From Shewanella sp. Choline-02u-19 (GTDB lineage: Bacteria > Pseudomonadota > Gammaproteobacteria > Enterobacterales > Shewanellaceae), in the NCBI RefSeq assembly GCF_002836205.1, contig NZ_PJBE01000013.1:806001-870000 (forward strand): 64,000 bases of DNA, written 5' to 3'. A model generated the notes under the pieces. It saw only the letters and a program-made list of their open reading frames with translations, searched no databases and was not told the origin of the DNA. Shown here in pieces: positions 1 to 8,628 of this stretch. Position 1 is the stretch's first letter; each line of letters starts with the position of its first letter. The position numbers and the translations under genes were made by a program.

Positions 1-638
1 AGTCCAGCTTGAAAACCCGCGAGTATATCGGTGCGCATGTTATCGCCAATGATAATGGTATCTTCAGAATGGCCATCAATATGGTTGAGTGCTGAGCGGA
101 TAATCCATGAGCTTGGCTTACCTACATAAAAGGGCATCTTGCCGGTAATACGCTCTATCGGTGCGCAAAGAGCACCACATGCAGGGCTAAAAGCGGGGCC
201 ATGAGTGTCTGGATTGGTGGCAATAAATCGCGCCCCAGCGCTGATAAATTTGGCTGCTTTATGGATCATCTCCCAGTTATATGAGCGCGTCTCGCCCACG
301 ATGACAAAATCAGGATTTATATCGGTGATGGTAAAGCCTGCTTTATATAGTTCATGAGTCAGCGCACCTTCGCCAATCACAAAGGCTTTAGTGCCTGTTT
401 GATGTTTGAGAAAATCAGCTGTCGCCATCGCCGAGGTGTAAAAGCACTCTTCGGGAATGTTAATGCCTGCCGCCCCTAATCTGTTTTGTAAGTCCTTGCC
501 AGTTTGGACGGGGTAGTTTGTCAACACAACCAGAGGATTACCTTGTTCTAATACTCGATGAATAAAGGTATCACTGCCGGGGATTAATTTATTGTCATGC
601 AGTAACACACCATCGATATCGCAAATAATATTCTTCAT
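1..638 (-). CDS. nagD: NagD-type HAD-IIA nucleotide phosphatase (3' end outside window)
   Basis: The minus-strand frame from an ATG at 636-638 runs to the window edge, giving about 212 residues of a protein that is normally about 250. The N-terminus carries the HAD nucleophile motif ICDIDGVLLHDN. LTNYPVQTGKDL, the TSAMATADF stretch, NPDFVIVGETRSYNWEM and VGKPSSWIIR follow, and the D-D acid motif IIIGDNMRTDI lies near the cut end. These match E. coli NagD almost segment by segment. The family dephosphorylates nucleoside monophosphates, UMP above all, in the cytoplasm. AGAGAG lies just upstream of the ATG. No nag genes are visible nearby, so the gene name reflects homology and does not imply a role in GlcNAc use. 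Confidence 0.9.
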   Translation of the reverse strand, partial: MKNIICDIDGVLLHDNKLIPGSDTFIHRVLEQGNPLVVLTNYPVQTGKDLQNRLGAAGINIPEECFYTSAMATADFLKHQTGTKAFVIGEGALTHELYKAGFTITDINPDFVIVGETRSYNWEMIHKAAKFISAGARFIATNPDTHGPAFSPACGALCAPIERITGKMPFYVGKPSSWIIRSALNHIDGHSEDTIIIGDNMRTDILAGFQAG

Positions 639-935
639 CGGTCTCTCTTTGAGTCTAAGGACATGCATTTGGAGTGTTGTTTATATAATGCCAAATCAGC
701 TGAGAAAACAATGATTTTTATCTTAGAGACTGCATTTTGTAACGCGGGTTATGCGGTGCTTCATGGTTACTTGAAGCAAATCGACTAAATTTAGCGACTA
801 ACACTAAGGAAGCGTAATCCAATTGAAGGATTAAGTTCGTTGTAATGTATTTATTTTAGGCAAGGCTGGGGGATGCAAGTGCAGGGTAGGTGTGTAAAGG
901 TTGTGTAAGTAAGTTGCTTTTTCTATTTAAATGTA

Positions 936-954
936 AATAATAGTCGCTCTCATT
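936..954. promoter_or_regulatory. putative Fur box
   Basis: The 19-mer AATAATAGTCGCTCTCATT resembles the GATAATGATAATCATTATC-type Fur operator, with the strongest agreement in the TCATT half. It lies directly before the start of a siderophore-type TonB receptor, where Fur control is usual. I saw the match by eye and did not score it. Confidence 0.5.
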
Positions 955-971
955 CGCATATGGAAAGACAA

Positions 972-3113
972 GTGAAATTAAGTATTTTAGGATTGGCGGT
1001 ATTAAGTGCTTTGGCAGTGACATCGACTCAAGCAAAGGAAAATACACTGCCGACAGTGGAAGATGATGGCGTAGAGCATATTCTGATAACCGCTTCCCCA
1101 TTTGCGCAAAAGTTAAGTGATACTCCCAATTCAGTTTTTATTGTCTCAGAGGAGGATCTCGATCTTCAACGTGTCGTCGCGCGTAACCTTTCTGAAATGA
1201 TCTCTAATCTGGTTCCAGGTTTTTCCCCGAGTACTGAAACGATGTCGACCTTTGGCCAAAACTTTCGTGGCGGTAAAGCGATAGTGATGATTGATGGTGT
1301 GTTGATTTCAACGACGTTGCGCGCCGGTGGGCGTGATCTACAGTCAATCTCAGTCGATGTCATTCAGAGTATTGAGGTGATCAAGGGGGCAAGCGCCATG
1401 TATGGCAACGGTGAAGCCGGAGCCATTATTAATGTGATTACTAAGAAGCCTACTGTTAATTTTGAAATGCAGACGCGAGTTGGCGTTGAAGCTTTTTCGG
1501 ATGAATTGTCTGATGCAGGCTACAGTGTTTCACAGAGCTTTTCGGGTACCACTGACTTTGATTTAGGCTATTTGCTGAATTTGTCTGGTAAAGACCGCGG
1601 CAATTTGTATGATTCGAATGGTAACCAACTGCCAGGAGCACCTAATAGCCAAGGTGGCATGGGCGATGCTGATGAATATGATGTGCTATTCAAATTAGAG
1701 CAAGAGATGGATAACGGTCGTTTTGCACTGCTCGCACATCACTACAATATTGAGAATAAACTGCACTATAAGCGCACTGTTAATGATGAAAATGGCTTAG
1801 TTGAAATTGACAAAAGCGCGCCATATACCGGCTCTAATCCTAAAACCAAGCTCAGCACTATTCAGCTTACCTATGACAATGACGATGTCCTTAACCAGCA
1901 ATTAAGTCTGTCTACTTACTACAGCAAAGTGAATGTTGGCTATGAGTCGGACTCTGAAATTGTGTCTAAGCGCAGTGGATTTAAAGCCGCGCTGCAGTGG
2001 ACCATCAATGACACTAGCCGTTTGGCTTATGGTGTTGAATATGGGCGAGATAATACAGAACAAGGCAGAATGCGAGATGTGATCGTGGGTCAAGATGTAG
2101 GTGGTAATCTTGAAAAACAGTCGCAGTATATCTGCTCTGTTTGCGATTTAACTGAAACCAAGTTAAGCCCATTTGCGCAATACTGGAATCAACTCACTGA
2201 TGACCTCACCTTACAAATTGGTTTGCGGTATGAAAATTTTGAAATAGAGGTACCAGATTACCAGCGTTATAAAAAAGGGGTATTGTCAGAGAAACAGGGT
2301 GATACGTTAAAATATGATAAACCACTGGTCAATCTAGGCTTAGTATATCGGGTCGCTGATAACACAGATCTCTTTGCGAGTTTCTCGCAGGGTTATTCTC
2401 ACGCTGATATGCGTATGCTCAGAGATATGCCGGTTGATAGTGTTAGTGAGTTTGCAGATGATATTCCGGCAACTCAAACCAACTACTATGAAACCGGTTT
2501 GCGCTACGGTGCTGATTCACTGCAAGCGAGCCTGTCTTTCTTCTACTCAGATATTACAGATGGTTACGCATACGACTATAATGTTAATGCTGAATTGTTG
2601 AAGAAAGTAGCAGCCGTTATTGTGGCTGATGAAAAGGTTTGGGGATTTGAAGCGACATTGGACTATAAGATTAGCCAAGCCGTTAAGTTAGGCACTAGTG
2701 TGTCTATGTCTGAAGGGAAACGTACTAATAGTGAAACAGGCGTTGATTATTGGATGAATGGCACCAGAATCACTCCGATTAAAGCATCTATTTACGGCGA
2801 CTATCGCTTTAACGATATGGCGTCTCTGCGTTTACAGGCTAATTACGTCGGCGATAGGGATAAGAACAGCCCTGAGAGTGATGCGGGTTACAGCTATTAC
2901 GAGTCGCCTTATGATGGCTACACCTTGGTCGATTTGGTCACTACATTTGATACTGACTACGGGCGTTTAACCTTGGGTATTGATAATCTGTTAAATGAAG
3001 ATTACCAGCCGTTAGTGTCACAAATGAACAAAGAGGTTGTTTGGAAGCAATATCGTAATCAGTTCTCTGGTTACGGCCGCCGTTTAGCGCTTGAGTACAC
3101 TATCAACTATTAA
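972..3113 (+). CDS. IutA-like TonB-dependent siderophore receptor
   Basis: Outer-membrane receptor of about 713 residues. A signal peptide (KLSILGLAVLSALAVTSTQA) is followed by a plug domain at about residues 40-155 with NFRGGKAIVMIDGV and IEVIKGASAMYGNGEAGAII, and then a beta-barrel ending in an aromatic residue (TINY). Segment order and motifs such as FASFSQGYS and a late DNLLNEDYQPL track the aerobactin receptor IutA and its relatives, so a hydroxamate-type ferric siderophore is the likely ligand (inference). An ATG at 960 is in frame, but the GTG at 972 is preferred because GGAAAG lies about 5 bases before it and the ATG version adds MERQ ahead of the signal peptide. A Fur-like box sits just upstream. 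No siderophore synthesis genes are nearby, so the gene may serve for uptake of foreign siderophores. Confidence 0.85.
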   Translation: MKLSILGLAVLSALAVTSTQAKENTLPTVEDDGVEHILITASPFAQKLSDTPNSVFIVSEEDLDLQRVVARNLSEMISNLVPGFSPSTETMSTFGQNFRGGKAIVMIDGVLISTTLRAGGRDLQSISVDVIQSIEVIKGASAMYGNGEAGAIINVITKKPTVNFEMQTRVGVEAFSDELSDAGYSVSQSFSGTTDFDLGYLLNLSGKDRGNLYDSNGNQLPGAPNSQGGMGDADEYDVLFKLEQEMDNGRFALLAHHYNIENKLHYKRTVNDENGLVEIDKSAPYTGSNPKTKLSTIQLTYDNDDVLNQQLSLSTYYSKVNVGYESDSEIVSKRSGFKAALQWTINDTSRLAYGVEYGRDNTEQGRMRDVIVGQDVGGNLEKQSQYICSVCDLTETKLSPFAQYWNQLTDDLTLQIGLRYENFEIEVPDYQRYKKGVLSEKQGDTLKYDKPLVNLGLVYRVADNTDLFASFSQGYSHADMRMLRDMPVDSVSEFADDIPATQTNYYETGLRYGADSLQASLSFFYSDITDGYAYDYNVNAELLKKVAAVIVADEKVWGFEATLDYKISQAVKLGTSVSMSEGKRTNSETGVDYWMNGTRITPIKASIYGDYRFNDMASLRLQANYVGDRDKNSPESDAGYSYYESPYDGYTLVDLVTTFDTDYGRLTLGIDNLLNEDYQPLVSQMNKEVVWKQYRNQFSGYGRRLALEYTINY

Positions 3114-3323
3114 TGGGTGACTATAGCTAAGATAATTTTTGAGCATAAGAAAAAATATCTTGAGCTGTTCAACCATACCTAATGGGCTCCAATCCTTTTG
3201 TCTAGTGGTTGGGGCTCAAGGTGAGGTTGATGGGATTGTTACCTCATCAGACTTCGTTAAACGGTGTGCAAGCTTATTGAAAAAGTAACGTATCAATGTG
3301 TTATATCTCTAGCTAAAATAGAT

Positions 3324-3350
3324 AAAAAAAGGGGCTGATTTCAGCCCCTT
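3324..3350 (-). terminator. rho-independent terminator of lldP-dld
   Basis: The perfect stem AAGGGGCTGA/TCAGCCCCTT (3329-3350) is followed on the minus strand by a run of seven T, 26 bases past the dld stop. It may also insulate the convergent TonB receptor gene. Confidence 0.9.
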
Positions 3351-3375
3351 ATTGATAAGTGCAGTTTAGTGACGT

Positions 3376-6201
3376 TTAGCCACGAGTACACTCTTCTAGC
3401 AGATAGGCCAGATGACGATAAGAGATGCCGCTGTGCTGAGTAAGACCGACTTCACACATACGGTTAGCGTAATACCCCTCTTTCACATCAACCGGGATCA
3501 GCTTCTTAATATTACGCAGAGCACTGGCATTTATCTCAGGCTTATAGAGGCCTTTTTCACCTGAATAACCACAGCATTCGATCCCCGCTGGACGAATAAC
3601 CTGATGACAACAGGCATCCGCTATTGCGGTCATTTTGGGTTCAACCTTCATCGTTTTAGCGCTACAACCAAGATGCAATGCAGCGTGCGATTTCTTGTTA
3701 ATGGTCAGTTTAGGCAACAATTGGTCATGCATAAACTCAACCAGATCAACTATCTCTACTTTCTCTATTAAAGCCGCATCGCCACCTAAAGTTCGCTTAG
3801 TACATGACAGCGCATCGACGATCACTGGCAGCTTTCCGTCTTGTGTCATAGCTGAAACAGCTTGGATCAACTCGAGACGTTTTGCATCGGCATTTTTAAA
3901 GTCTCCCTTAGATTCCCACATCTGGCCACAGCACAGATCTCGCGTCTTCTCTGGAGTGATAACGTTATAACCCGCTCGCTCCAGTAACGTGACCACAACT
4001 TCAGGCAGCGGTCGCTTATCGGTATCGACGGGTGTAGGGCCGAAGGTGCGACCACCACAAGCTGGGAAGTAAACTACCGTTTCCTGTCCAGGCTTAGGGG
4101 CAGAAACCTTGGGGAGTTTGCCGCCTTTAGCGAAAGAAGGATTCCAGTAGGGAACCTCACTGCTGAGCAATCGTCCGGCCTTCATCATAGTGCCGGTGAT
4201 GCCGTCGCCGGTGATCTTGTGGATAACGCCCAACATATCGAAACCAGTACTGATCACGCCGTTTACCAAGCCAAAGTGCTTAGCTTGAAAATCGAGGAAC
4301 TTTTGTTGGCCACTGCTGATGGATGGGGTTCTCAATTTACGTACCAGTTGCCCCATTTTATTATCTACTGGGCAGGCGATAGTACACATCTGACAAGCGG
4401 CGCAAGTATCGATAACATCGTACTTAGCGGCTGCACGCATGGTATCGGCGGCCTGCTGATCACCGCTTTGCTCCAGACGAGCAATTTCGCGTAAGGTTGC
4501 AATACGCTGACGCGGAGTAAGGTTCAGTGCCGATGTTGGGCAGGTTTTCTCACAGAAACCACACTCAAGACATTTGTCGACAAAGTCATCGACTACCGGG
4601 CAAGGCTTGATGTTCTTGACGTGGACTTTGGGATCATCGTTTAAGATGACTCCAGGGTTCAGGATCCCTTGGGGATCGAATAGCTGCTTGATGTTCTTCA
4701 TCAGCGCATAGGCATCTTGTCCCCACTCCATCTCAACATAAGGCGCGACAGCGCGACCGGTGCCATGTTCGGCTTTCATCGAACCGTCGTACTTGTTGAT
4801 CACCATGTCGGCAATTTCATCCATAAAGGCATGGAAATTGTCAATATCATCCTGAGTAGAGAACGTTGGCGTAATGATGAAGTGGAAGTTACCGGCCAAT
4901 GCATGGCCATAGATGCAGCCTTCGGGATAGCCGAATTTGTGCATTAGTGCGGTAATATCACTTGCGGCCGTGGCTAAGTGTTCAAGCTCGAACGCCACGT
5001 CTTCGATAATAACCGACGTGCCTTTGGGACGTTCACCGGCAACGATAGGGAATAGGCCTTTACGCATAGCCCAGTACTCGCCATATATCGCAGCATCGCT
5101 GGTAAAGCTGATCGGACGTAAAAACTCAAATCCTTCGAGCTTGGCGATCACATCCTTGGTGTGGGTATCTAAGGTATCGGCATCATCGGCTCGGGATTCG
5201 ATCAGCAGGATAGCTGACAGCGGTGGCAAGTCGGATAACCAATCTGGCATGCCAGGTTTGCCCGTAACGGCCTTGATGGATGGCCAGTCGAGTAGCTCGG
5301 CCGCTGCGACACTTTCGCCATTGATCAATGGGATTGAGCGAGCTGCATCTTCCATATTATGAAAAACGGCTAGCGCCGATGCTTTAAATTTGGCTTCATT
5401 GACCGTGTGGTAGGTGACTTCGTTGATGAAGGCCAATGTGCCTTCCATGCCGACCATTAGGTGGTTGATAATGTCAAATGGGTCGCTGAAATCGACTAAG
5501 GCATTAATGCCATAACCTGTAGTATTTTTGATAGAATATTTTTTACGAATTTTGTCTGCAAGTACAATGTTATGGCGCGTCTTATGTGCCAGTTCAAACA
5601 CATCTTCAAGCATTTTCCCATGAGACTTGGCAAAGGCGACTTTAGATTTTTTACAACCCGTGTCGAGCTCGGTACCGTCGGCGAACAGCAACTTGGCTGA
5701 CGCTATAGTCTGGTAACTATTTTGTGCAGTGCCGCAGCACATGCCTGAGGCATTGTTAGCGACAATGCCTCCCACCATGGCGGAGGCAATTGTCGCTGGA
5801 TCTGGGCCTATTTTACGGTTAAGCGGGGCTAACGCTGCGTTAGCATCGGAACCTATGACAGCGGAGCCAAGGGTGATCTGTTTAGCATCATCGCTGACTT
5901 CAATCTTTCTGAAGCCATCATGGCCCAGAATAAGCAAAATCCCTTCACCAAGAGCTTGACCAGCCAAGCTGGTACCCGCTGCACGGAAAGTTACCGGCGC
6001 ATTATGCTCACGGGCAACGGCTAGAGTGTGCTTAACTTGTTCCATGTTTTCGGCGTGAACAACGACTTCTGGAACAATTCTGAAGTAGCTGGCATCGGTT
6101 GACCAAGCGAATCGACGAACATACTCATCCGTCACAGGTTTTTCACCTAGTTGCTTACGTAAATCACTTATTACAGCTTTATAATTTATCGACATGGACA
6201 T
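3376..6201 (-). CDS. dld: FAD/Fe-S D-lactate dehydrogenase (Dld-II type)
   Basis: Quinone-linked D-lactate dehydrogenase of 941 residues, oxidising D-lactate to pyruvate at the inner membrane. The FAD_binding_4 domain shows VTFRAAGTSLAGQ near residues 70-82 and GGIVANNASGM further on, followed by FAD-oxidase C with HALAGNFHF and EHGTGRAVAP. Two Fe-S cluster motifs follow, CLECGFCEKTCP near 543-554 and CAACQMCTIACP near 598-609. Two cysteine-rich CCG segments (CCGQMW near 755, CCGYSGEKG near 875) complete the protein. This layout is that of Shewanella Dld-II and differs from the short flavoprotein Dld of E. coli. The gene follows lldP by 70 bases on the same strand, so the two form an uptake-oxidation operon. 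A second in-frame ATG at 6195 has a better-spaced AAAGAGA and could be the true start. The lldEFG genes for L-lactate are not adjacent here. Confidence 0.92.
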   Translation of the reverse strand: MSMSINYKAVISDLRKQLGEKPVTDEYVRRFAWSTDASYFRIVPEVVVHAENMEQVKHTLAVAREHNAPVTFRAAGTSLAGQALGEGILLILGHDGFRKIEVSDDAKQITLGSAVIGSDANAALAPLNRKIGPDPATIASAMVGGIVANNASGMCCGTAQNSYQTIASAKLLFADGTELDTGCKKSKVAFAKSHGKMLEDVFELAHKTRHNIVLADKIRKKYSIKNTTGYGINALVDFSDPFDIINHLMVGMEGTLAFINEVTYHTVNEAKFKASALAVFHNMEDAARSIPLINGESVAAAELLDWPSIKAVTGKPGMPDWLSDLPPLSAILLIESRADDADTLDTHTKDVIAKLEGFEFLRPISFTSDAAIYGEYWAMRKGLFPIVAGERPKGTSVIIEDVAFELEHLATAASDITALMHKFGYPEGCIYGHALAGNFHFIITPTFSTQDDIDNFHAFMDEIADMVINKYDGSMKAEHGTGRAVAPYVEMEWGQDAYALMKNIKQLFDPQGILNPGVILNDDPKVHVKNIKPCPVVDDFVDKCLECGFCEKTCPTSALNLTPRQRIATLREIARLEQSGDQQAADTMRAAAKYDVIDTCAACQMCTIACPVDNKMGQLVRKLRTPSISSGQQKFLDFQAKHFGLVNGVISTGFDMLGVIHKITGDGITGTMMKAGRLLSSEVPYWNPSFAKGGKLPKVSAPKPGQETVVYFPACGGRTFGPTPVDTDKRPLPEVVVTLLERAGYNVITPEKTRDLCCGQMWESKGDFKNADAKRLELIQAVSAMTQDGKLPVIVDALSCTKRTLGGDAALIEKVEIVDLVEFMHDQLLPKLTINKKSHAALHLGCSAKTMKVEPKMTAIADACCHQVIRPAGIECCGYSGEKGLYKPEINASALRNIKKLIPVDVKEGYYANRMCEVGLTQHSGISYRHLAYLLEECTRG

Positions 6202-6228
6202 ATCTCTTTACTTGCTATTATTAAGAGC

Positions 6229-6256
6229 AATCAGAGCCGGAATTTGCGCTCTGATT
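6229..6256 (-). promoter_or_regulatory. intercistronic hairpin between lldP and dld
   Basis: The 9-bp perfect stem AATCAGAGC/GCTCTGATT with a 10-base loop lies in the 70-base gap between lldP and dld. No T-run follows on the minus strand, so it is not a canonical terminator. A role in mRNA processing or differential stability is inference. Confidence 0.45.
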
Positions 6257-6271
6257 ATTTGAGTATTATGT

Positions 6272-7915
6272 TTAGAATCCGCCCCACACGAAGGCTATGC
6301 TGCCTGCGATCATGGCGTAACCTAGCGCTACCGGCATTGTCTTACGAATAATTTCTGATTCACGACCCGCCATACCGACTACCGTAGCGGCGGCAACGAC
6401 GTTCATCACACACATCATGTTACCGGCGTTGGCGCCAATGCCCTGCAGTGCGAGTACCATCGCGTGGTTCATGCCAATGCTGTCGGCGACGCTGTACTGT
6501 AGGCCGGAGAACATCATGTTGGAGAAGGTGGCGCTACCTGATAAGAAGGCACCGAAAATACCGACGATAGGGGCAACCCAAGACCATACCGCTCCCATGC
6601 TGCCAGCCAAAGTATCAGCTAGGGCAACAGGCATAGATGTCAGACCCGCAGCATTTTCACCGGAGTTAAGGAAAATCTTCACCATAGGCACAGAAGCGCC
6701 TAGCGAAATGATGGTTGGAATCATAGAGCGGCACGATACCGTAATAGACTCTTTGATGGCTTTCTTGTTCATTTTGAACAGGAAGAAACCTAGGATACAC
6801 ACGGCGATGAAGAAGGCGCCTGGTGCATACAGTGTCTTGAACCCAGCACCCAGTTCGGTACCTAGCAAGCCGGTCCACTTGACGTTAAAACTCAGCAACC
6901 ATGATTTTAGCGGGCCAATAACACGAGACAGCACCAACAAGGCCGCCATGATGATATAGGGAGTCCAGGCAGCAATTTGTGAGAACTTAGCCGTAGAAGC
7001 CACTTTAGATTCTTTCTGGCCGTCGTTTTCGGCAAAATCATTCCAGGGAGTTTTAGGCAGCATAATGCCTTTTTTAGCAACTGGGATAACAATAGCCATA
7101 CCCACAAGGGCACCGATAACCGATGGGAACTCGGGACCGGCGACGAAGTTAATGATCCAAGCCGGAACCGTGAATGCCAGTCCGGCAAACAGCGCAAACT
7201 TCCAGATGGCAAAGCCTTCGGCGAATGATTTGTTACGACCGAAGAAGCCGGTCAGTAAAGACACCATGACCAGAGGAATTAGGGTACCGGTAACTAGATC
7301 TATGGTAATCATGTGCATGGCAATAAACTGAGCATAATCGGCAAAGCTGCCACCATGCTGAGCAATCTGTTCGGCCGCCATGTTAACGCCACCAGAAGTC
7401 AGACCCTGTTCCATACCAAACAGTACTGGTAGACCAATTGCGCCGAAGGATACGGACGCAGAGTCAGCAATCAGGGCAACAACCGCAGCGGCAATAGGGG
7501 GAATACCCAATAACACCAGTAAAGGCGCGCCGATAGCCGCCGGTGTACCAAAGCCCGCACTGCCTTCGATGAATGAGCCAAACAACCAACAGATAATGAT
7601 GACCTGGACGCGGGCATCGGCACTGATATTGGTGAAACCTGCGCGAATGGTATCCATCGCGCCTGAATACTTCAGGGTATTAAGTAAGAACACGGCACCA
7701 AAGATGATACTCAATGGTGTCAATGCAGCAAGCAATCCTTCGACGACAGATGCTGCCAAAAAGGTCGTATCCATCTGCCAGACAAACACGGCGGCTAGGC
7801 CGGTTAAGATTGCAGAAATGGGCATTGCCCGTGATGCGGGCATCTTCAGTAATACTAAAAATAGCATTACGCTGATCACCGGCGTTAAACTTGCGAGTAG
7901 TTGAATAAAGGTCAT
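6272..7915 (-). CDS. lldP: lactate permease LldP/LctP family
   Basis: A highly hydrophobic 547-residue protein with about a dozen or more membrane spans, typical in length for the L-lactate permease family, which brings L- or D-lactate into the cell with protons. Family-like segments include GSFIEGSAGFGTPAAIGAPLL, shared by LldP and GlcA, FLSGSATFSNMMFSGLQ and LQGIGANAGNMMCVMNVV. The start has a good ribosome site (AGAGG six bases before the ATG). dld follows as the second gene of the operon. The region upstream (7972 to about 8350) is a diverged copy of the control region in front of the porin at 11016-12086, so the permease and the porin are probably co-regulated. Confidence 0.93.
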   Translation of the reverse strand: MTFIQLLASLTPVISVMLFLVLLKMPASRAMPISAILTGLAAVFVWQMDTTFLAASVVEGLLAALTPLSIIFGAVFLLNTLKYSGAMDTIRAGFTNISADARVQVIIICWLFGSFIEGSAGFGTPAAIGAPLLVLLGIPPIAAAVVALIADSASVSFGAIGLPVLFGMEQGLTSGGVNMAAEQIAQHGGSFADYAQFIAMHMITIDLVTGTLIPLVMVSLLTGFFGRNKSFAEGFAIWKFALFAGLAFTVPAWIINFVAGPEFPSVIGALVGMAIVIPVAKKGIMLPKTPWNDFAENDGQKESKVASTAKFSQIAAWTPYIIMAALLVLSRVIGPLKSWLLSFNVKWTGLLGTELGAGFKTLYAPGAFFIAVCILGFFLFKMNKKAIKESITVSCRSMIPTIISLGASVPMVKIFLNSGENAAGLTSMPVALADTLAGSMGAVWSWVAPIVGIFGAFLSGSATFSNMMFSGLQYSVADSIGMNHAMVLALQGIGANAGNMMCVMNVVAAATVVGMAGRESEIIRKTMPVALGYAMIAGSIAFVWGGF

Positions 7916-7971
7916 GCTTGCCTCTTATTATCGTATTTTTTATTTAGAGTTATTTCTAGTTAATAGCGGTT

Positions 7972-8350
7972 TTGTTGACTCGTTGGTTACTGTCATTTGC
8001 CCTGAGCGCTGACCTGAGGTCAGATGCCCGGGAAATGTATTATCTGCAGCTAATCATATGGCTTTATATGGGCTTTTTTTATCCGTGTTTGCACCTAATG
8101 CCACTAAGGGTTTACACGTAGATAGGTCGGTTTATCCGTGTTCAGGTTTGCGTTTTTTTGAGGTGGTAATTGAATGTGTGTTATTTTTGTTATTAAATAC
8201 AGGTAGTTATGAGGTTTATGTTTGGTTATGAGTTAACGTGTTGCAGGGCGGAGTGTAGGCGGCTGGTGATATGATGTAGATCAACTTTGTAACGATTAAC
8301 CGTGAAATGTGTTATCGATGAGTGTCGAGATACGGTAGTAAGATCGGTCA
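7972..8350. repeat. duplicated control region, copy A (upstream of lldP)
   Basis: This stretch aligns colinearly, with at most 1-2 base indels, to 12106-12485. Identical blocks include 28 bases at 8071-8098 (copy B 12205-12232) and 31 bases at 8268-8298 (copy B 12404-12434). Each copy lies directly before a minus-strand gene, lldP here and a DcaP-like porin for copy B. Inside copy A the word TTATCCGTGTT occurs twice (about 8080-8090 and 8132-8142), which could be a pair of half-sites for a regulator. The two-component genes lie between the copies. Confidence 0.85.
8271..8284 (-). promoter_or_regulatory. FNR/EtrA-like box upstream of lldP
   Basis: On the minus strand it reads TTGATCTACATCAT, matching the FNR consensus TTGAT-N4-ATCAA at 9 of 10 defined bases. 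The same 14 bases are present at 12407-12420 in copy B. CRP binding is an alternative, because the two families share half-site logic. Confidence 0.5.
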
Positions 8351-8628
8351 ATGGCACTGAAGCAGGAACGGAAAACAAACATGATCATTTATTCCGATTG
8401 TAAACCTGCATTTTATATATGGTTTTTTGATGGCTCCGCTACATATTTTTAATATTAATGACTGTGAGAGTCTGGTTTAGGTGCTGTAGTTAAGATGAAT
8501 TATTTGCCCTTCCTTTGATTTAACCCCCATATAAATGGGTATTTGTTGCAACTTTGTGGTTGATTAACTGTTAGTATAACCCCGTTTTCTGAGGGGCTAT
8601 CCCTGATATAGCGGAGTATTAATCAGCG
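8351..8628. other. leader region of the two-component operon
   Basis: No gene is evident. The segment is AT-rich. A TATAAC hexamer near 8575 could be the -10 of the kinase gene promoter, but no -35 with proper spacing stands out. Confidence 0.3.

Noticed and set aside
8083..8108. Possible sigma54 promoter for lldP (TGGCA and TGC on the minus strand)
   Set aside because: The distance between the GG and GC elements is 10 bases instead of 12, and the GG element is not kept in copy B.
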